DNA from: Desulfobulbaceae bacterium UBA2213 | GTDB lineage: Bacteria > Desulfobacterota > Desulfobulbia > Desulfobulbales > Desulfocapsaceae | DNA: 17,867 bases | NCBI GenBank assembly: GCA_002327225.1 | Contig: DCUN01000196.1 | Span: 4,751-22,617 of the forward strand | Direction: 5' to 3' | Shown: positions 1-6,729 of the stretch, one piece after another | Layout of the letters: each line of letters begins with the position of its first letter | Numbering within the stretch: the stretch's first letter is position 1 | Translations under genes and position numbers: made by a program | The notes under the pieces: model-generated | What the model was told of the DNA's origin: nothing | The model's database searches: none | What the model saw: the letters and a program-made list of their open reading frames with translations, nothing else

Positions 1-407
1 CCCATGACAAAGGTCTTGACATCCCCTTTGGCGGGAGCAGAGAGAATCACCTTTCCGGCCCCGGCATCGATATGGCTTTGCAGCGAATCTCTATCGCGAA
101 AGATGCCGGTACATTCGGCGACATATTCGACTCCCATTTTCGCCCAGGGGATATCAACCGGTTTGCGGTGACTGGAGACGGCAATCCTCCGACCATCGAC
201 AATGATAGCACCGGCATCGCTCTCCACCTTCTTTTCATAGATCCCCATGATCGAATCATACTGGAGCAGGTGGGCGAGCGTGGCATTATCCGTGAGATCA
301 TTGATGGCCACCACCTCAATATCAGCAAATTCAGGATCTTTACTGATCGCCCGAAAAATACTTCTGCCAATACGACCAAAACCGTTAATGCCAATTTTCA
401 CCGTCAT
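1..407 (-). CDS. gap: Glyceraldehyde-3-phosphate dehydrogenase, N-terminal part (cut by window edge)
   Basis: Oxidises glyceraldehyde-3-phosphate to 1,3-bisphosphoglycerate with NAD(P) in cytosolic glycolysis/gluconeogenesis. The visible 135 residues are the Rossmann half: GINGFGRIGR at 6-15, IND at 35-37, ECTGIF at 98-103 and SAPAKG at 123-128, all family signatures. The Asp of the IND segment suggests NAD rather than NADP preference, by family analogy. The window ends before the catalytic Cys region expected near residue 150, so the active site cannot be checked. The ATG at 407-405 follows AAGGAGG at a good distance. It lies 23 bases after the glgA stop on the same strand, so it is probably the last visible gene of the aroK-aroC-glgA-gap unit. 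Identity is certain; the paralogue (glycolytic or gluconeogenic) is not. Confidence 0.96.
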   Translation of the reverse strand, partial: MTVKIGINGFGRIGRSIFRAISKDPEFADIEVVAINDLTDNATLAHLLQYDSIMGIYEKKVESDAGAIIVDGRRIAVSSHRKPVDIPWAKMGVEYVAECTGIFRDRDSLQSHIDAGAGKVILSAPAKGDVKTFVM

Positions 408-430
408 ATCCAGCCTCCTTGACTCAACTC

Positions 431-2194
431 TCAGTTATCAATGAATACCTGTCCATTGCCATTCTTCGCCTCTTTATACAATTGCAGATACTGCTTCATC
501 ACCCTCTGCCAGGTATGCTTCTCCTGAATCCGCTTTACGGCCTGACGCTGCATCTCCCTGATTCTGGAAGGATGTTCATGATAGAGGGCCATCCCCCTCC
601 GCATAGCCTCACTCAGGGCGGCCGCTGTATGCTGGATGTAGGAGAAGCCGGTTTCCCCGTCCAGTACCTTGACCAGACCACCCACGTGATGGACAATGGG
701 CAGGTTGCCAAAGAGTTGGGCGATAAAATCCGTCAGACCGCAGGGTTCATACCGGGAAGGAATCAGAAAAAAATCCCCTGCGGCATACACCCGGTTGGCC
801 AGAGCCGAATTAAAGCCCTTCAGGATACAGACCCGGCCACGATTTTCCTCCTTTTCTGCCAGACGGGCCAGCTCCCGCTCCTCGTCATGACCACCGCTGC
901 CCAGCAGCAGAAACTGAAAATCAGGGCTCTCTTTTAACATCCGGCGCAAGGCGGCGAGCAGGACTCCGACTCCTTTCTGCTCCGTAAGCCGGCCGATAAA
1001 GGTAAAAAGGGGCAGATCAGGCCTGAAGTCAAGAGAACCAATGGGCTGAATCCCCCCGAGCCGATCCTGCACCGGTCGTGACGTCCGCGACACCTGGCCC
1101 TCTCCGCTCCGGTATCCGGAGAGCTCCTGCAGCAGGGTTTCCTTACAGGCCCGTTTTCCTGACAGCGTGCCCTCTGCCAGCGGGTTGAACGGGGCATCAA
1201 TACCGGCTTTTTCTGCATCGGCCGGATTAAACTCGGCCGGATCAATGCCATTGGTCACACCTTGCAGGGTCACCCCACGTTCCAGCAGGGTATGGCCAAG
1301 CCAGCCGGTCAAGCGGTCATCATCTGTTTCCTGCAGCTCACGACCATACTGTTCACTGACCGTATTGATCACCGCGTAGCGGGCCGCCACCAGCAGAGGA
1401 TCAAAGCAATCGGCCAGCCGATTGCCCATAATGACCGTCCAGGGCAGACCGGTGATGGCGCGGGCAAAGGAGAGATCCGCCACCTCCTGATGATAGCCGC
1501 GGCCCGCATTGTGGATGGTCAGCACAGTGCCGGTGCGGCGGAAAAAATGACGCCAGCCGCTGTTCTCACGGATCATGGCCGGCAGCACGGCGGTATGACC
1601 ATCATGGCAGTGGATGATATCAGGACGAATGCCGAGCAGCAGCATGAGATCAAGCGCTCCTTTCTGGAGCAGGATATTCATGGCAAAATAGTCGTCATGC
1701 CCCTTTCCTGCCTTGTGGGCAGGATTCATGGCCTCATCAGCGTCAGTATAGGCATAGACACCTGTTTTTTCGGAAAAACGGTCAGCCTCCAGGAGAAAGA
1801 GGGTTACCCGCTCTCTCCTGTCCATCCAGACGCGAATCTTTTCCCGCCGTTCGACGTGGGCATAATCGAGATCAACCTCATATGCAAGCGCACGTTCAGG
1901 AAACGAGGGATCAGGGAGCAGGGTGAAGCCGAGCCCGACCGGATCGATAAATCCATAGCGCGGCATGACCACACTCACCGAGCGGCCCGACCAGCCGGCA
2001 AGGGCCTTGGCCAATTGCAGGGAAACGTCCTTGACTCCGCCCGCTCCCGCCAGAGTGCCATACTCACGGGTCAGCATCCAGATGGTGCGGATGGGTTCAC
2101 GCCCCGTCGCAGACGTTGAACACCCCTGTGTCGCTCTCTTCATGGATGGATGCGGAGCAACCGGGGCAGGAGCGACTTCACGTTTTTTGCTCAT
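431..2194 (-). CDS. glgA: Glycogen/starch synthase-like glycosyltransferase (GT5)
   Basis: Predicted to extend alpha-1,4-glucan from a nucleotide-glucose donor in the cytosol. The 587 residues are longer than the usual ~480. An N-terminal tail (~1-35) precedes the GT5 domain (HCHDGH at 195-200, TIHNAG at 226-231). The C-terminal GT1-type half has GRLTEQKG at 401-408 (Arg402 and Lys407 match the donor-binding pair) and EPCGL at 483-487. A stretch around 355-390 looks like an insertion before the second domain. The normal KTGG loop near the N-terminus is here G50-A51-G52-G53, so the conserved Lys is missing. The ATG at 2194 is chosen because GGGAGGG lies about 10 bases upstream; an in-frame ATG at 2215 would overlap aroC by 16 bases. 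The aroC stop is 5 bases upstream, so the two are probably co-transcribed. Donor (ADP- or UDP-glucose) is uncertain. Confidence 0.9.
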   Translation of the reverse strand: MSKKREVAPAPVAPHPSMKRATQGCSTSATGREPIRTIWMLTREYGTLAGAGGVKDVSLQLAKALAGWSGRSVSVVMPRYGFIDPVGLGFTLLPDPSFPERALAYEVDLDYAHVERREKIRVWMDRRERVTLFLLEADRFSEKTGVYAYTDADEAMNPAHKAGKGHDDYFAMNILLQKGALDLMLLLGIRPDIIHCHDGHTAVLPAMIRENSGWRHFFRRTGTVLTIHNAGRGYHQEVADLSFARAITGLPWTVIMGNRLADCFDPLLVAARYAVINTVSEQYGRELQETDDDRLTGWLGHTLLERGVTLQGVTNGIDPAEFNPADAEKAGIDAPFNPLAEGTLSGKRACKETLLQELSGYRSGEGQVSRTSRPVQDRLGGIQPIGSLDFRPDLPLFTFIGRLTEQKGVGVLLAALRRMLKESPDFQFLLLGSGGHDEERELARLAEKEENRGRVCILKGFNSALANRVYAAGDFFLIPSRYEPCGLTDFIAQLFGNLPIVHHVGGLVKVLDGETGFSYIQHTAAALSEAMRRGMALYHEHPSRIREMQRQAVKRIQEKHTWQRVMKQYLQLYKEAKNGNGQVFIDN

Positions 2195-2199
2195 GGGAC

Positions 2200-3279
2200 T
2201 CAGCCCTCCCGGCAATCCACCGCCATCTGCCGCAGCAGATGATCGGCCAGGGTAAGACGGACCATGGCCTCACAGACCGGGATGATCCTGGGGATGGCGG
2301 AGATATCATGACGGCCCCCGACCTTGATCGTCACCGGCTCATTAGCCAGATTGACGGTCTGCTGCTCCCGCGAGATAGAGGGGATCGGCTTGACCGCCAC
2401 CCTGATCACCAGGGGAGCCCCGTTGGAAATGCCCGCCAGAATCCCCCCGGCGTTATTGCTGAGGAAACCAAAGGGGCCAATGGGATCATTATTCTCTGAA
2501 CCAAGCATCTCTGCCGCAGCAAAGCCGGCGCCGATCTCCACTCCCTTGACCGCGCCAATGGACATGAGTCCATGGGCCAGTTCGGCCTCAAGCTTGTCAA
2601 AGACCGGCTCGCCAAGACCAGCCGGACAGGTGGCCACGATCTCGACAATGCCGCCCACAGTATCCCCCTGACTGCGAACCTCCTGTACCCGCTGCTCCAT
2701 CTTTATGGCCGCCTCCGCGTCCGGACAGCAGTAGCTGTTGCTCTGAATCAGGGAAAGATCACGCTGCTTCACATGGATACCGCCGAGGGCCACGGTATAG
2801 GCGCACACCTCGATCTTGTATTGAAGCAGAAGCTGGGCCGCAACTGCGCCTGCCGCTACGCGGGCAGCCGTCTCCCGGGCCGAGGCCCGACCGCCGCCAC
2901 GATGGTCCCGAATGCCATATTTGGCCAGATAGGTCACATCACCATGTCCCGGCCTGAAGATATCCCGCAGCCCGTCATAGGATTTTGAGTGAGCATCCTT
3001 GTTATAAATGGCAAGCGAAATGGGTGTCCCTGTCGTTCGCGGCAGTTCCTCGCCGGCTGGAACAAAGATACCGGAGAGGATTTCCAGTTTATCCGGTTCC
3101 TTGCGCGGACTGGAGGCCCCACCCTGGCCTGGCCGCCTTCGATCCATCTCCTTCTGCAACTCCTGAGGATCAAGGACAATCCCGGGTGGACATCCGTCTA
3201 TCACCGCACCCACAGCCGTACCATGCGACTCCCCCCAAGTGGTCACCCGGAACAGTTTACCAAAGGTATTTCCTGCCAT
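2200..3279 (-). CDS. aroC: Chorismate synthase
   Basis: Converts 5-enolpyruvylshikimate-3-phosphate to chorismate, the last common step to aromatic amino acids; it needs reduced FMN and acts in the cytosol. The 359-residue length is normal for bacterial enzymes. Signatures are GESHG at 16-20, RRRPGQG at 47-53, RPGHGDVTY at 109-117 and the basic RDHRGGGRASARETAAR segment at 124-140, which carries FMN/substrate contacts in the family. The ATG at 3279 follows GAGAGGA at about 7 bases. The shikimate kinase gene lies upstream on the same strand, separated by 89 bases that hold an inverted heptamer repeat; glgA follows with a 5-base gap. Identity is secure. Confidence 0.98.
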   Translation of the reverse strand: MAGNTFGKLFRVTTWGESHGTAVGAVIDGCPPGIVLDPQELQKEMDRRRPGQGGASSPRKEPDKLEILSGIFVPAGEELPRTTGTPISLAIYNKDAHSKSYDGLRDIFRPGHGDVTYLAKYGIRDHRGGGRASARETAARVAAGAVAAQLLLQYKIEVCAYTVALGGIHVKQRDLSLIQSNSYCCPDAEAAIKMEQRVQEVRSQGDTVGGIVEIVATCPAGLGEPVFDKLEAELAHGLMSIGAVKGVEIGAGFAAAEMLGSENNDPIGPFGFLSNNAGGILAGISNGAPLVIRVAVKPIPSISREQQTVNLANEPVTIKVGGRHDISAIPRIIPVCEAMVRLTLADHLLRQMAVDCREG

Positions 3280-3302
3280 TCTGTTTTCCTCTCAACTTGA
3301 GC

Positions 3303-3356
3303 AATTACGAATTACGAATTAAAAGCCGAATGAGTTGTCATTCGTAATTCGTAATT
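3303..3356. repeat. Inverted repeat built of ATTACGA heptamers between aroK and aroC
   Basis: The arms 3303-3319 (AATTACGAATTACGAAT) and 3340-3356 (ATTCGTAATTCGTAATT) are perfect 17-base inverted copies with a 20-base spacer. Each arm consists of about 2.4 tandem copies of the heptamer ATTACGA. A second, shorter hairpin GAATGA/TCATTC (3328-3333 and 3338-3343) competes with the right arm. It lies inside the aroK-aroC spacer and has no T-run, so it is not a classical terminator. The role is unknown; it could be a dispersed genomic repeat or an mRNA processing or stability element. Confidence 0.85.
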
Positions 3357-3368
3357 TCTAATTTATTT

Positions 3369-3911
3369 CTACGTGTGTATGACTTTTTCCGGACGATCAA
3401 GCTCTTCGACAATACGTTCCACGATCTCCGCCACACTCGATGTGGCCGTATCAACAATAATATCGGCAGTCTGACGGTACAAGGGCTCCCTGATCGCCAG
3501 TATTTCACGGACCTCCTCACAGAGATCTTTCTCAGACAAGGAGGGGCGCTGGCTGGCACTCGTACTGTCGGCCAGCATCCGCTGACAAAGAAGATCGGAA
3601 TCCGCAGTCAGCCAGACCACATGACCATGCTCTTTTAAAAGCAGCCACAGATGCTGATGCAGGACAGCTCCGCCGCCCGTGGCAATCACGCATCGACTCT
3701 GATCACCCAAGCCCTGCAAGACCTCCTGTTCACAGCGACGGAATCCATCCCACCCCTCGGCCCGGACGATTTCCTCCACCGTGGCGCCTTTCTTTGCACA
3801 GATAAGAAGATCCGTATCGAAGAAGGAATAGCCGAGACGATCCGCCAAGTTCCTGCCAACCGTTGTTTTTCCAACGGCCCGAAAACCGATGAGAAAAATT
3901 ATCTCTTTCAT
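3369..3911 (-). CDS. aroK: Shikimate kinase
   Basis: Phosphorylates shikimate at O3 with ATP in the cytosol. The 180 residues fit the family. Walker A is GFRAVGKT at 9-16, the shikimate-binding DTD is at 32-34, substrate-binding Arg is near 58 (GFRR), TGGG is at 78-81, the lid has QRPSL near 121-125, and REPLY near 141-145 supplies the nucleotide-contacting Arg. The ATG at 3911 is preceded by AAAGGGA at about 9 bases; longer readings upstream lack family sequence and run through the promoter region. It is the first gene of the minus-strand cluster and is followed by aroC, its pathway partner two steps later. The aroK versus aroL distinction cannot be made from sequence alone. Confidence 0.96.
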   Translation of the reverse strand: MKEIIFLIGFRAVGKTTVGRNLADRLGYSFFDTDLLICAKKGATVEEIVRAEGWDGFRRCEQEVLQGLGDQSRCVIATGGGAVLHQHLWLLLKEHGHVVWLTADSDLLCQRMLADSTSASQRPSLSEKDLCEEVREILAIREPLYRQTADIIVDTATSSVAEIVERIVEELDRPEKVIHT

Positions 3912-3937
3912 GGTGATTTTTCCCTTTAATTTTAAGT

Positions 3938-3967
3938 ATAGTATGCGGTAACATAAAGGTGTGTCAA
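3938..3967 (-). promoter_or_regulatory. Sigma70-like promoter for the aroK-aroC-glgA-gap unit
   Basis: On the minus strand a perfect -35 TTGACA (3967-3962) is followed after 18 bases by TACTAT (3943-3938), about 27 bases before the aroK start. The divergent cbpA gene starts at 4056, so the 144-base gap is a shared control region. The -35 and spacing are good; the -10 matches 4 of 6. Confidence 0.6.
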
Positions 3968-4055
3968 GTGAAGATGCGGCTGAAAGAGAGTGTCGATGGC
4001 AAAAGGATCTCTCCCTTTTCACCACCCCCCTCCAGGTACAGGCAAGGAAGGTATA

Positions 4056-5018
4056 ATGAAATTCAAAGATTATTACCAGACCCTGGATTTGAAAAAAGAT
4101 GCCTCTCAGGACGAAATCAAACGGGCATACCGCAAGCTGGCCAGAAAATTTCATCCCGATGTCAATAAAAGCCCGAGTGCGGAAGAAAAATTCAAGGAAC
4201 TTGGCGAGGCCTATGAAGTCCTCCAGGATCCAGAAAAACGGGCCGCCTATGACAAATTCGGCAGTAACTGGCAGGCCGGCCAGGACTTTAAGCCGCCGCC
4301 CAACTGGGATGCCGGTTTTGAATTCAGCGGCGGCGGCTTTACCCAGGCTGACGCCTCTCAGTTCAGTGATTTTTTCGAATCACTCTTCGGCAAAAGCAGC
4401 GGTTCCTCCCATGCCCGATCAGGCTTTCATCCTCATGGCTCCTTTCATGCCCGAGGCCAGGATGTCCATGCCAAGATTGTGATTACCCTGGAAGACAGCT
4501 ATCAAGGCGCCCAGAAGAGCATCACCCTCAGCAGGCCGGGTGTCGATCAAAGTGGTCATGTTGTCACCTCCCCGCATACCATAACACTCACCATCCCCAA
4601 GGGAATCATCGAAGGACAGCAGATCAGGCTTGAGGGCCAGGGAGCAGGCGGCAGCGGACAGGCCGGCAATGGCGACCTCTTCCTTGAAATCGCCTTTGCA
4701 GCGCACAGAATCTTCACTGCGGATACACGCGACATTCACCTCCAGCTGCCGGTCACCCCCTGGGAAGCCGCGCTGGGGGCGACTATCCCGGTGCCGACCC
4801 TGGGGGGAACGGTGGAGCTGAAAATCCCACCCGGCTCCCAGAGCGGCAGAAAACTGCGCCTGAAGGGACGTGGACTCTGCTCCGCCGGCCAGACAGGTCA
4901 TCACTATGTCACCCTGACCATCGTCACCCCGGAAGCAGCGACGGAGGACCAGAAAAAGCTTTACCAGGAGATGGCCCGACGTATGCCGATCAACCCCCGC
5001 CAGGGCATGTTCTCATAG
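4056..5018 (+). CDS. cbpA: DnaJ-class co-chaperone, CbpA type (no zinc finger)
   Basis: A J-domain co-chaperone that stimulates DnaK ATPase and presents unfolded clients; E. coli CbpA also binds nucleoid DNA. The J-domain is at 1-68 with HPD at 33-35 in the loop KFHPDVNK. A Gly/Phe/Ser-rich linker follows (about 70-130), then two C-terminal client-binding beta domains (about 138-310; GDLFLEI and LKLRLKGRG-like strands). No CxxCxGxG repeats occur, so this is the class II/CbpA type, not DnaJ. The length of 320 residues is close to E. coli CbpA (306). The ATG at 4056 is chosen for AAGGAAGG 6 bases upstream and for starting directly at the J-domain; an in-frame ATG at 3990 adds only unrelated sequence. 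The next gene, 13 bases on, encodes its modulator CbpM. Confidence 0.93.
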   Translation: MKFKDYYQTLDLKKDASQDEIKRAYRKLARKFHPDVNKSPSAEEKFKELGEAYEVLQDPEKRAAYDKFGSNWQAGQDFKPPPNWDAGFEFSGGGFTQADASQFSDFFESLFGKSSGSSHARSGFHPHGSFHARGQDVHAKIVITLEDSYQGAQKSITLSRPGVDQSGHVVTSPHTITLTIPKGIIEGQQIRLEGQGAGGSGQAGNGDLFLEIAFAAHRIFTADTRDIHLQLPVTPWEAALGATIPVPTLGGTVELKIPPGSQSGRKLRLKGRGLCSAGQTGHHYVTLTIVTPEAATEDQKKLYQEMARRMPINPRQGMFS

Positions 5019-5031
5019 CAGGAGAAGCATC

Positions 5032-5337
5032 ATGACCACTACCATCCACCCATGCACACCCCTTGACGAGACGACCTCGTACTCTTTGCGCCAGTGCTGT
5101 CTCCTCTGCAGGGTCAACGCCCAGATGATTCACGAAATGATAGAGGAGGGGGTCATTACTCCTGGTGGCGACAACCCGCAGAACTGGTGTTTCGGGGCCA
5201 CCCATATCAAGCGGATCCAGGTGACCCTGCGCCTGCAGCAGGACCTGAGGGTCAATCTCCCTGGAGCTGCCCTCGCCCTTGACCTTCTGGAAGAGCTGGC
5301 TGAACTGCAGCGGTTCGTCAGCACTCATAAGCCATAG
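5032..5337 (+). CDS. cbpM: Chaperone modulator CbpM (MerR-like)
   Basis: Small cytosolic protein that in E. coli binds the CbpA J-domain and blocks its co-chaperone and DNA-binding activities. At 101 residues it equals the E. coli protein in length. It has a MerR-like winged-helix core (about 15-65: a segment ending in EEGVITPGG, then HIKRIQVTLRLQQDLRVNL), followed by a helical tail ALALDLLEELAELQRF typical of the family. Start ATG 5032 has AGGAG about 9 bases upstream. It sits 13 bases after cbpA, almost certainly the same transcript. Family assignment rests on length, position and helix pattern; a MerR-family regulator is the alternative name. Confidence 0.88.
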   Translation: MTTTIHPCTPLDETTSYSLRQCCLLCRVNAQMIHEMIEEGVITPGGDNPQNWCFGATHIKRIQVTLRLQQDLRVNLPGAALALDLLEELAELQRFVSTHKP

Positions 5338-5346
5338 AGATGACGC

Positions 5347-5570
5347 ATGAAGACATGCAGTGAAAATAAGTTCAAGATTGGCCTCTCCGTTATTGACGCT
5401 CAGTACAAACAACTCTTTCCCTGCGACAACGAACCCGGCGAGGCCTTTGCCGATGGCTTGAAGCCATCGACCATTGACCAGAGTTCCTGACTCAATTGGG
5501 CTTTTACGTCAGAAGACACTTTAACATGGAAGAGCAATACATGAAGGCGTCATCCTATCCAGGCCTCTGA
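5347..5570 (+). pseudogene. Decayed bacteriohemerythrin-like gene (frameshift and stops)
   Basis: Two pieces of a hemerythrin domain can be read in different frames. From ATG 5347 the first reads FKIGLSVIDAQYKQLF and stops at 5488-5490. In the next frame, overlapping that stop, 5478-5567 reads QLGFYVRRHFNMEEQYMK and then ASSYPGL, stopping at 5568-5570. These match the family pattern of IDxQHxxLF, about 35 residues, then HFxxEExxM..YPG. One frameshift lies at about 5478-5487, the first metal-ligand His of the QH motif is Tyr, and the C-terminal HxxxH and later ligands are absent. It begins 10 bases after cbpM. An intact copy would bind O2 or di-iron; this one cannot. The rest of the 5338-5882 gap holds only a promoter and a hairpin. 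Confidence 0.75.
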
Positions 5571-5729
5571 AGGCTACTTTAAAGAAAATGGGCCCACAAC
5601 AAATCCCTGAAATATTTTCCCCCGGCGCCCATCCTGTTCATGACACGCTGCCAGAAACTGCCGGAACGTCCACTTCCGGCTGAGGCAAGTCAGTATCACC
5701 CACAGCCGCCTCCTGCAGAGATAAAAACA

Positions 5730-5759
5730 TTGACAACCCTCAGTGGAGATGATTATTTT
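5730..5759 (+). promoter_or_regulatory. Sigma70-like promoter upstream of the lipoprotein gene
   Basis: TTGACA (5730-5735, perfect) is followed after 18 bases by TATTTT (5754-5759, 4 of 6). Transcription would begin near 5766, placing the hairpin at 5778-5814 in the untranslated leader of the 5883 gene. Prediction only. Confidence 0.5.
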
Positions 5760-5777
5760 AGCTCTGTCAAGAAGATA

Positions 5778-5814
5778 AGGGATCCTTGAGAGGGATCCTC
5801 TCTCAAGGATCCCT
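5778..5814. repeat. Perfect 15-bp inverted repeat, likely 5' leader hairpin
   Basis: The arms AGGGATCCTTGAGAG (5778-5792) and CTCTCAAGGATCCCT (5800-5814) are perfect complements around a 7-base loop, GGATCCT, itself containing the palindrome GGATCC. No T-run follows on either side, so it is not a typical terminator. It lies about 70 bases before the lipoprotein start and about 12 bases after the predicted transcription start. Confidence 0.85.
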
Positions 5815-5882
5815 ACGGAATCACTTTCCTGCAGGTTCATCTATTCCATTCAATCCCAATCTCACTCTAAGGAAGTTCCCAC

Positions 5883-6329
5883 ATGAACAAAATGTATCTC
5901 GCCACCATTCTCCTTTTTTCTATATTCACCTCCTCCTGCGCAACCCAGGGCCAGACGGGTGCCGGCGTAGGAGCTATCGGCGGGGCGCTGGCCGGCCAGG
6001 CCATCGGTCACAGTACCGAGGCCACCCTCATTGGAGCTGCGGTTGGTACCATGCTTGGCTATATGGTCGGCAACGAGATGGACAAATATGACCGCGAGCA
6101 ACTCAATCATGTCTATGAACGAGGAACATCAGGCAAGGCCACGGCCTGGCGTAACCCTGACACCGGCAACAGCTATGAGGTAATGCCCCAACCCGCCTAC
6201 GCTCAGCCCGAGACGCAAAAAGTATGCCGACAGGCCGAGATCATTGCCGTCATTGATGGCAAGACCGAGAGGACCTACACCACGGCATGCCGGGATGACT
6301 ATGGTCATTGGCAGTTGCAGAATAAATGA
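5883..6329 (+). CDS. Outer-membrane lipoprotein with glycine-zipper domain (17-kDa surface antigen-like)
   Basis: A 148-residue exported protein. Residues 1-18 are a signal peptide (charged MNK, hydrophobic stretch, SS before Cys19), giving a predicted lipid-modified Cys19 followed by Ala-Thr. A glycine-zipper segment follows at about 26-62 (GAGVGAIGGALAGQAIG and GAAVGTMLGYMVGN), a membrane-associating motif. The C-terminal part has paired Cys near 109 and 136 in an IDGKTERTYTTACRDDYGHW context, as in 17-kDa surface antigen/Lpp0805-like C-terminal domains. Start ATG 5883 follows AAGGAAG at about 7 bases. It is monocistronic: a promoter and hairpin lie upstream and a terminator just after. The role is probably envelope structure; the exact function is unknown. 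Confidence 0.85.
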   Translation: MNKMYLATILLFSIFTSSCATQGQTGAGVGAIGGALAGQAIGHSTEATLIGAAVGTMLGYMVGNEMDKYDREQLNHVYERGTSGKATAWRNPDTGNSYEVMPQPAYAQPETQKVCRQAEIIAVIDGKTERTYTTACRDDYGHWQLQNK

Positions 6330-6343
6330 TTGATCCTGCAGAA

Positions 6344-6386
6344 GCATAAAAAAGCAGACACACACCCGTGGCTGCTTTTTTTATGC
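6344..6386 (+). terminator. Intrinsic terminator after the lipoprotein gene
   Basis: GCATAAAAAAGCAG (6344-6357) pairs with CTGCTTTTTTTATGC (6372-6386) across a 14-base loop; seven T follow the CTGC core on the plus strand. It starts 14 bases after the stop at 6329. Confidence 0.85.
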
Positions 6387-6429
6387 AAAATCAGCTGACC
6401 GGTTTTTATAAAAAACTCATCTCATCTGA

Positions 6430-6726
6430 ATGACGGCTAACCTCGGTGACTTTTTTCCTTCCCACATCATGGTCCTTGATTCCCGGCAAATCTGTTTTGG
6501 CCTCAATCAGCAGCTCGATCAGCAATCGTTCTCCTGCTTTCTGCAACTTGCTGGCAGGCAGGAATTTGCTGATTTCCTGAGCCAACGCCTCTCCGAACAG
6601 GAGATCCACGGATTTGTCGATTTCTTCACTGCTCTCTTAAAACGTTCCCTCAGCGAAGAAGAATACCATCACCTCTTTCTCCAGGACAAGCACTGCCACC
6701 CCCATCAGCCGGAAGGAAAAGAATAG
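6430..6726 (+). CDS. Small unrecognised protein with His/Cys-rich tail
   Basis: A 98-residue open frame ending 3 bases before the UbiD-family start, so it is probably translated from the same message. No family is recognised. It is predicted helical and acidic in the middle (SQRLSEQEIHGFVDFFTALL at 51-70) and has no signal peptide or membrane segment. The tail clusters possible metal ligands: His80, His81, His88, Cys89, His90, His92. No clear ribosome binding site precedes ATG 6430 or the alternative in-frame ATG at 6469, so the start is uncertain. Support for being real: tight spacing to ubiD, position directly after a terminator, and a protein-like residue composition. It could be an accessory to the decarboxylase, but that is only an inference from position. 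Confidence 0.6.
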   Translation: MTANLGDFFPSHIMVLDSRQICFGLNQQLDQQSFSCFLQLAGRQEFADFLSQRLSEQEIHGFVDFFTALLKRSLSEEEYHHLFLQDKHCHPHQPEGKE

Positions 6727-6729
6727 ATC

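Noticed and set aside
1262..2119. 285-codon open frame on the plus strand opposite glgA
   Set aside because: Lies entirely antisense to a well-supported gene; the translation has no family features and arises from GC-biased codon use.
3912..4055. Second, plus-strand promoter for cbpA around TATAGT at 3937-3942
   Set aside because: No acceptable -35 at proper spacing; the box overlaps the better minus-strand aroK promoter.
5574..5840. 88-codon open frame on the minus strand in the gap before the lipoprotein
   Set aside because: No homology signal, no ribosome binding site, and it runs through the hairpin and the plus-strand promoter.
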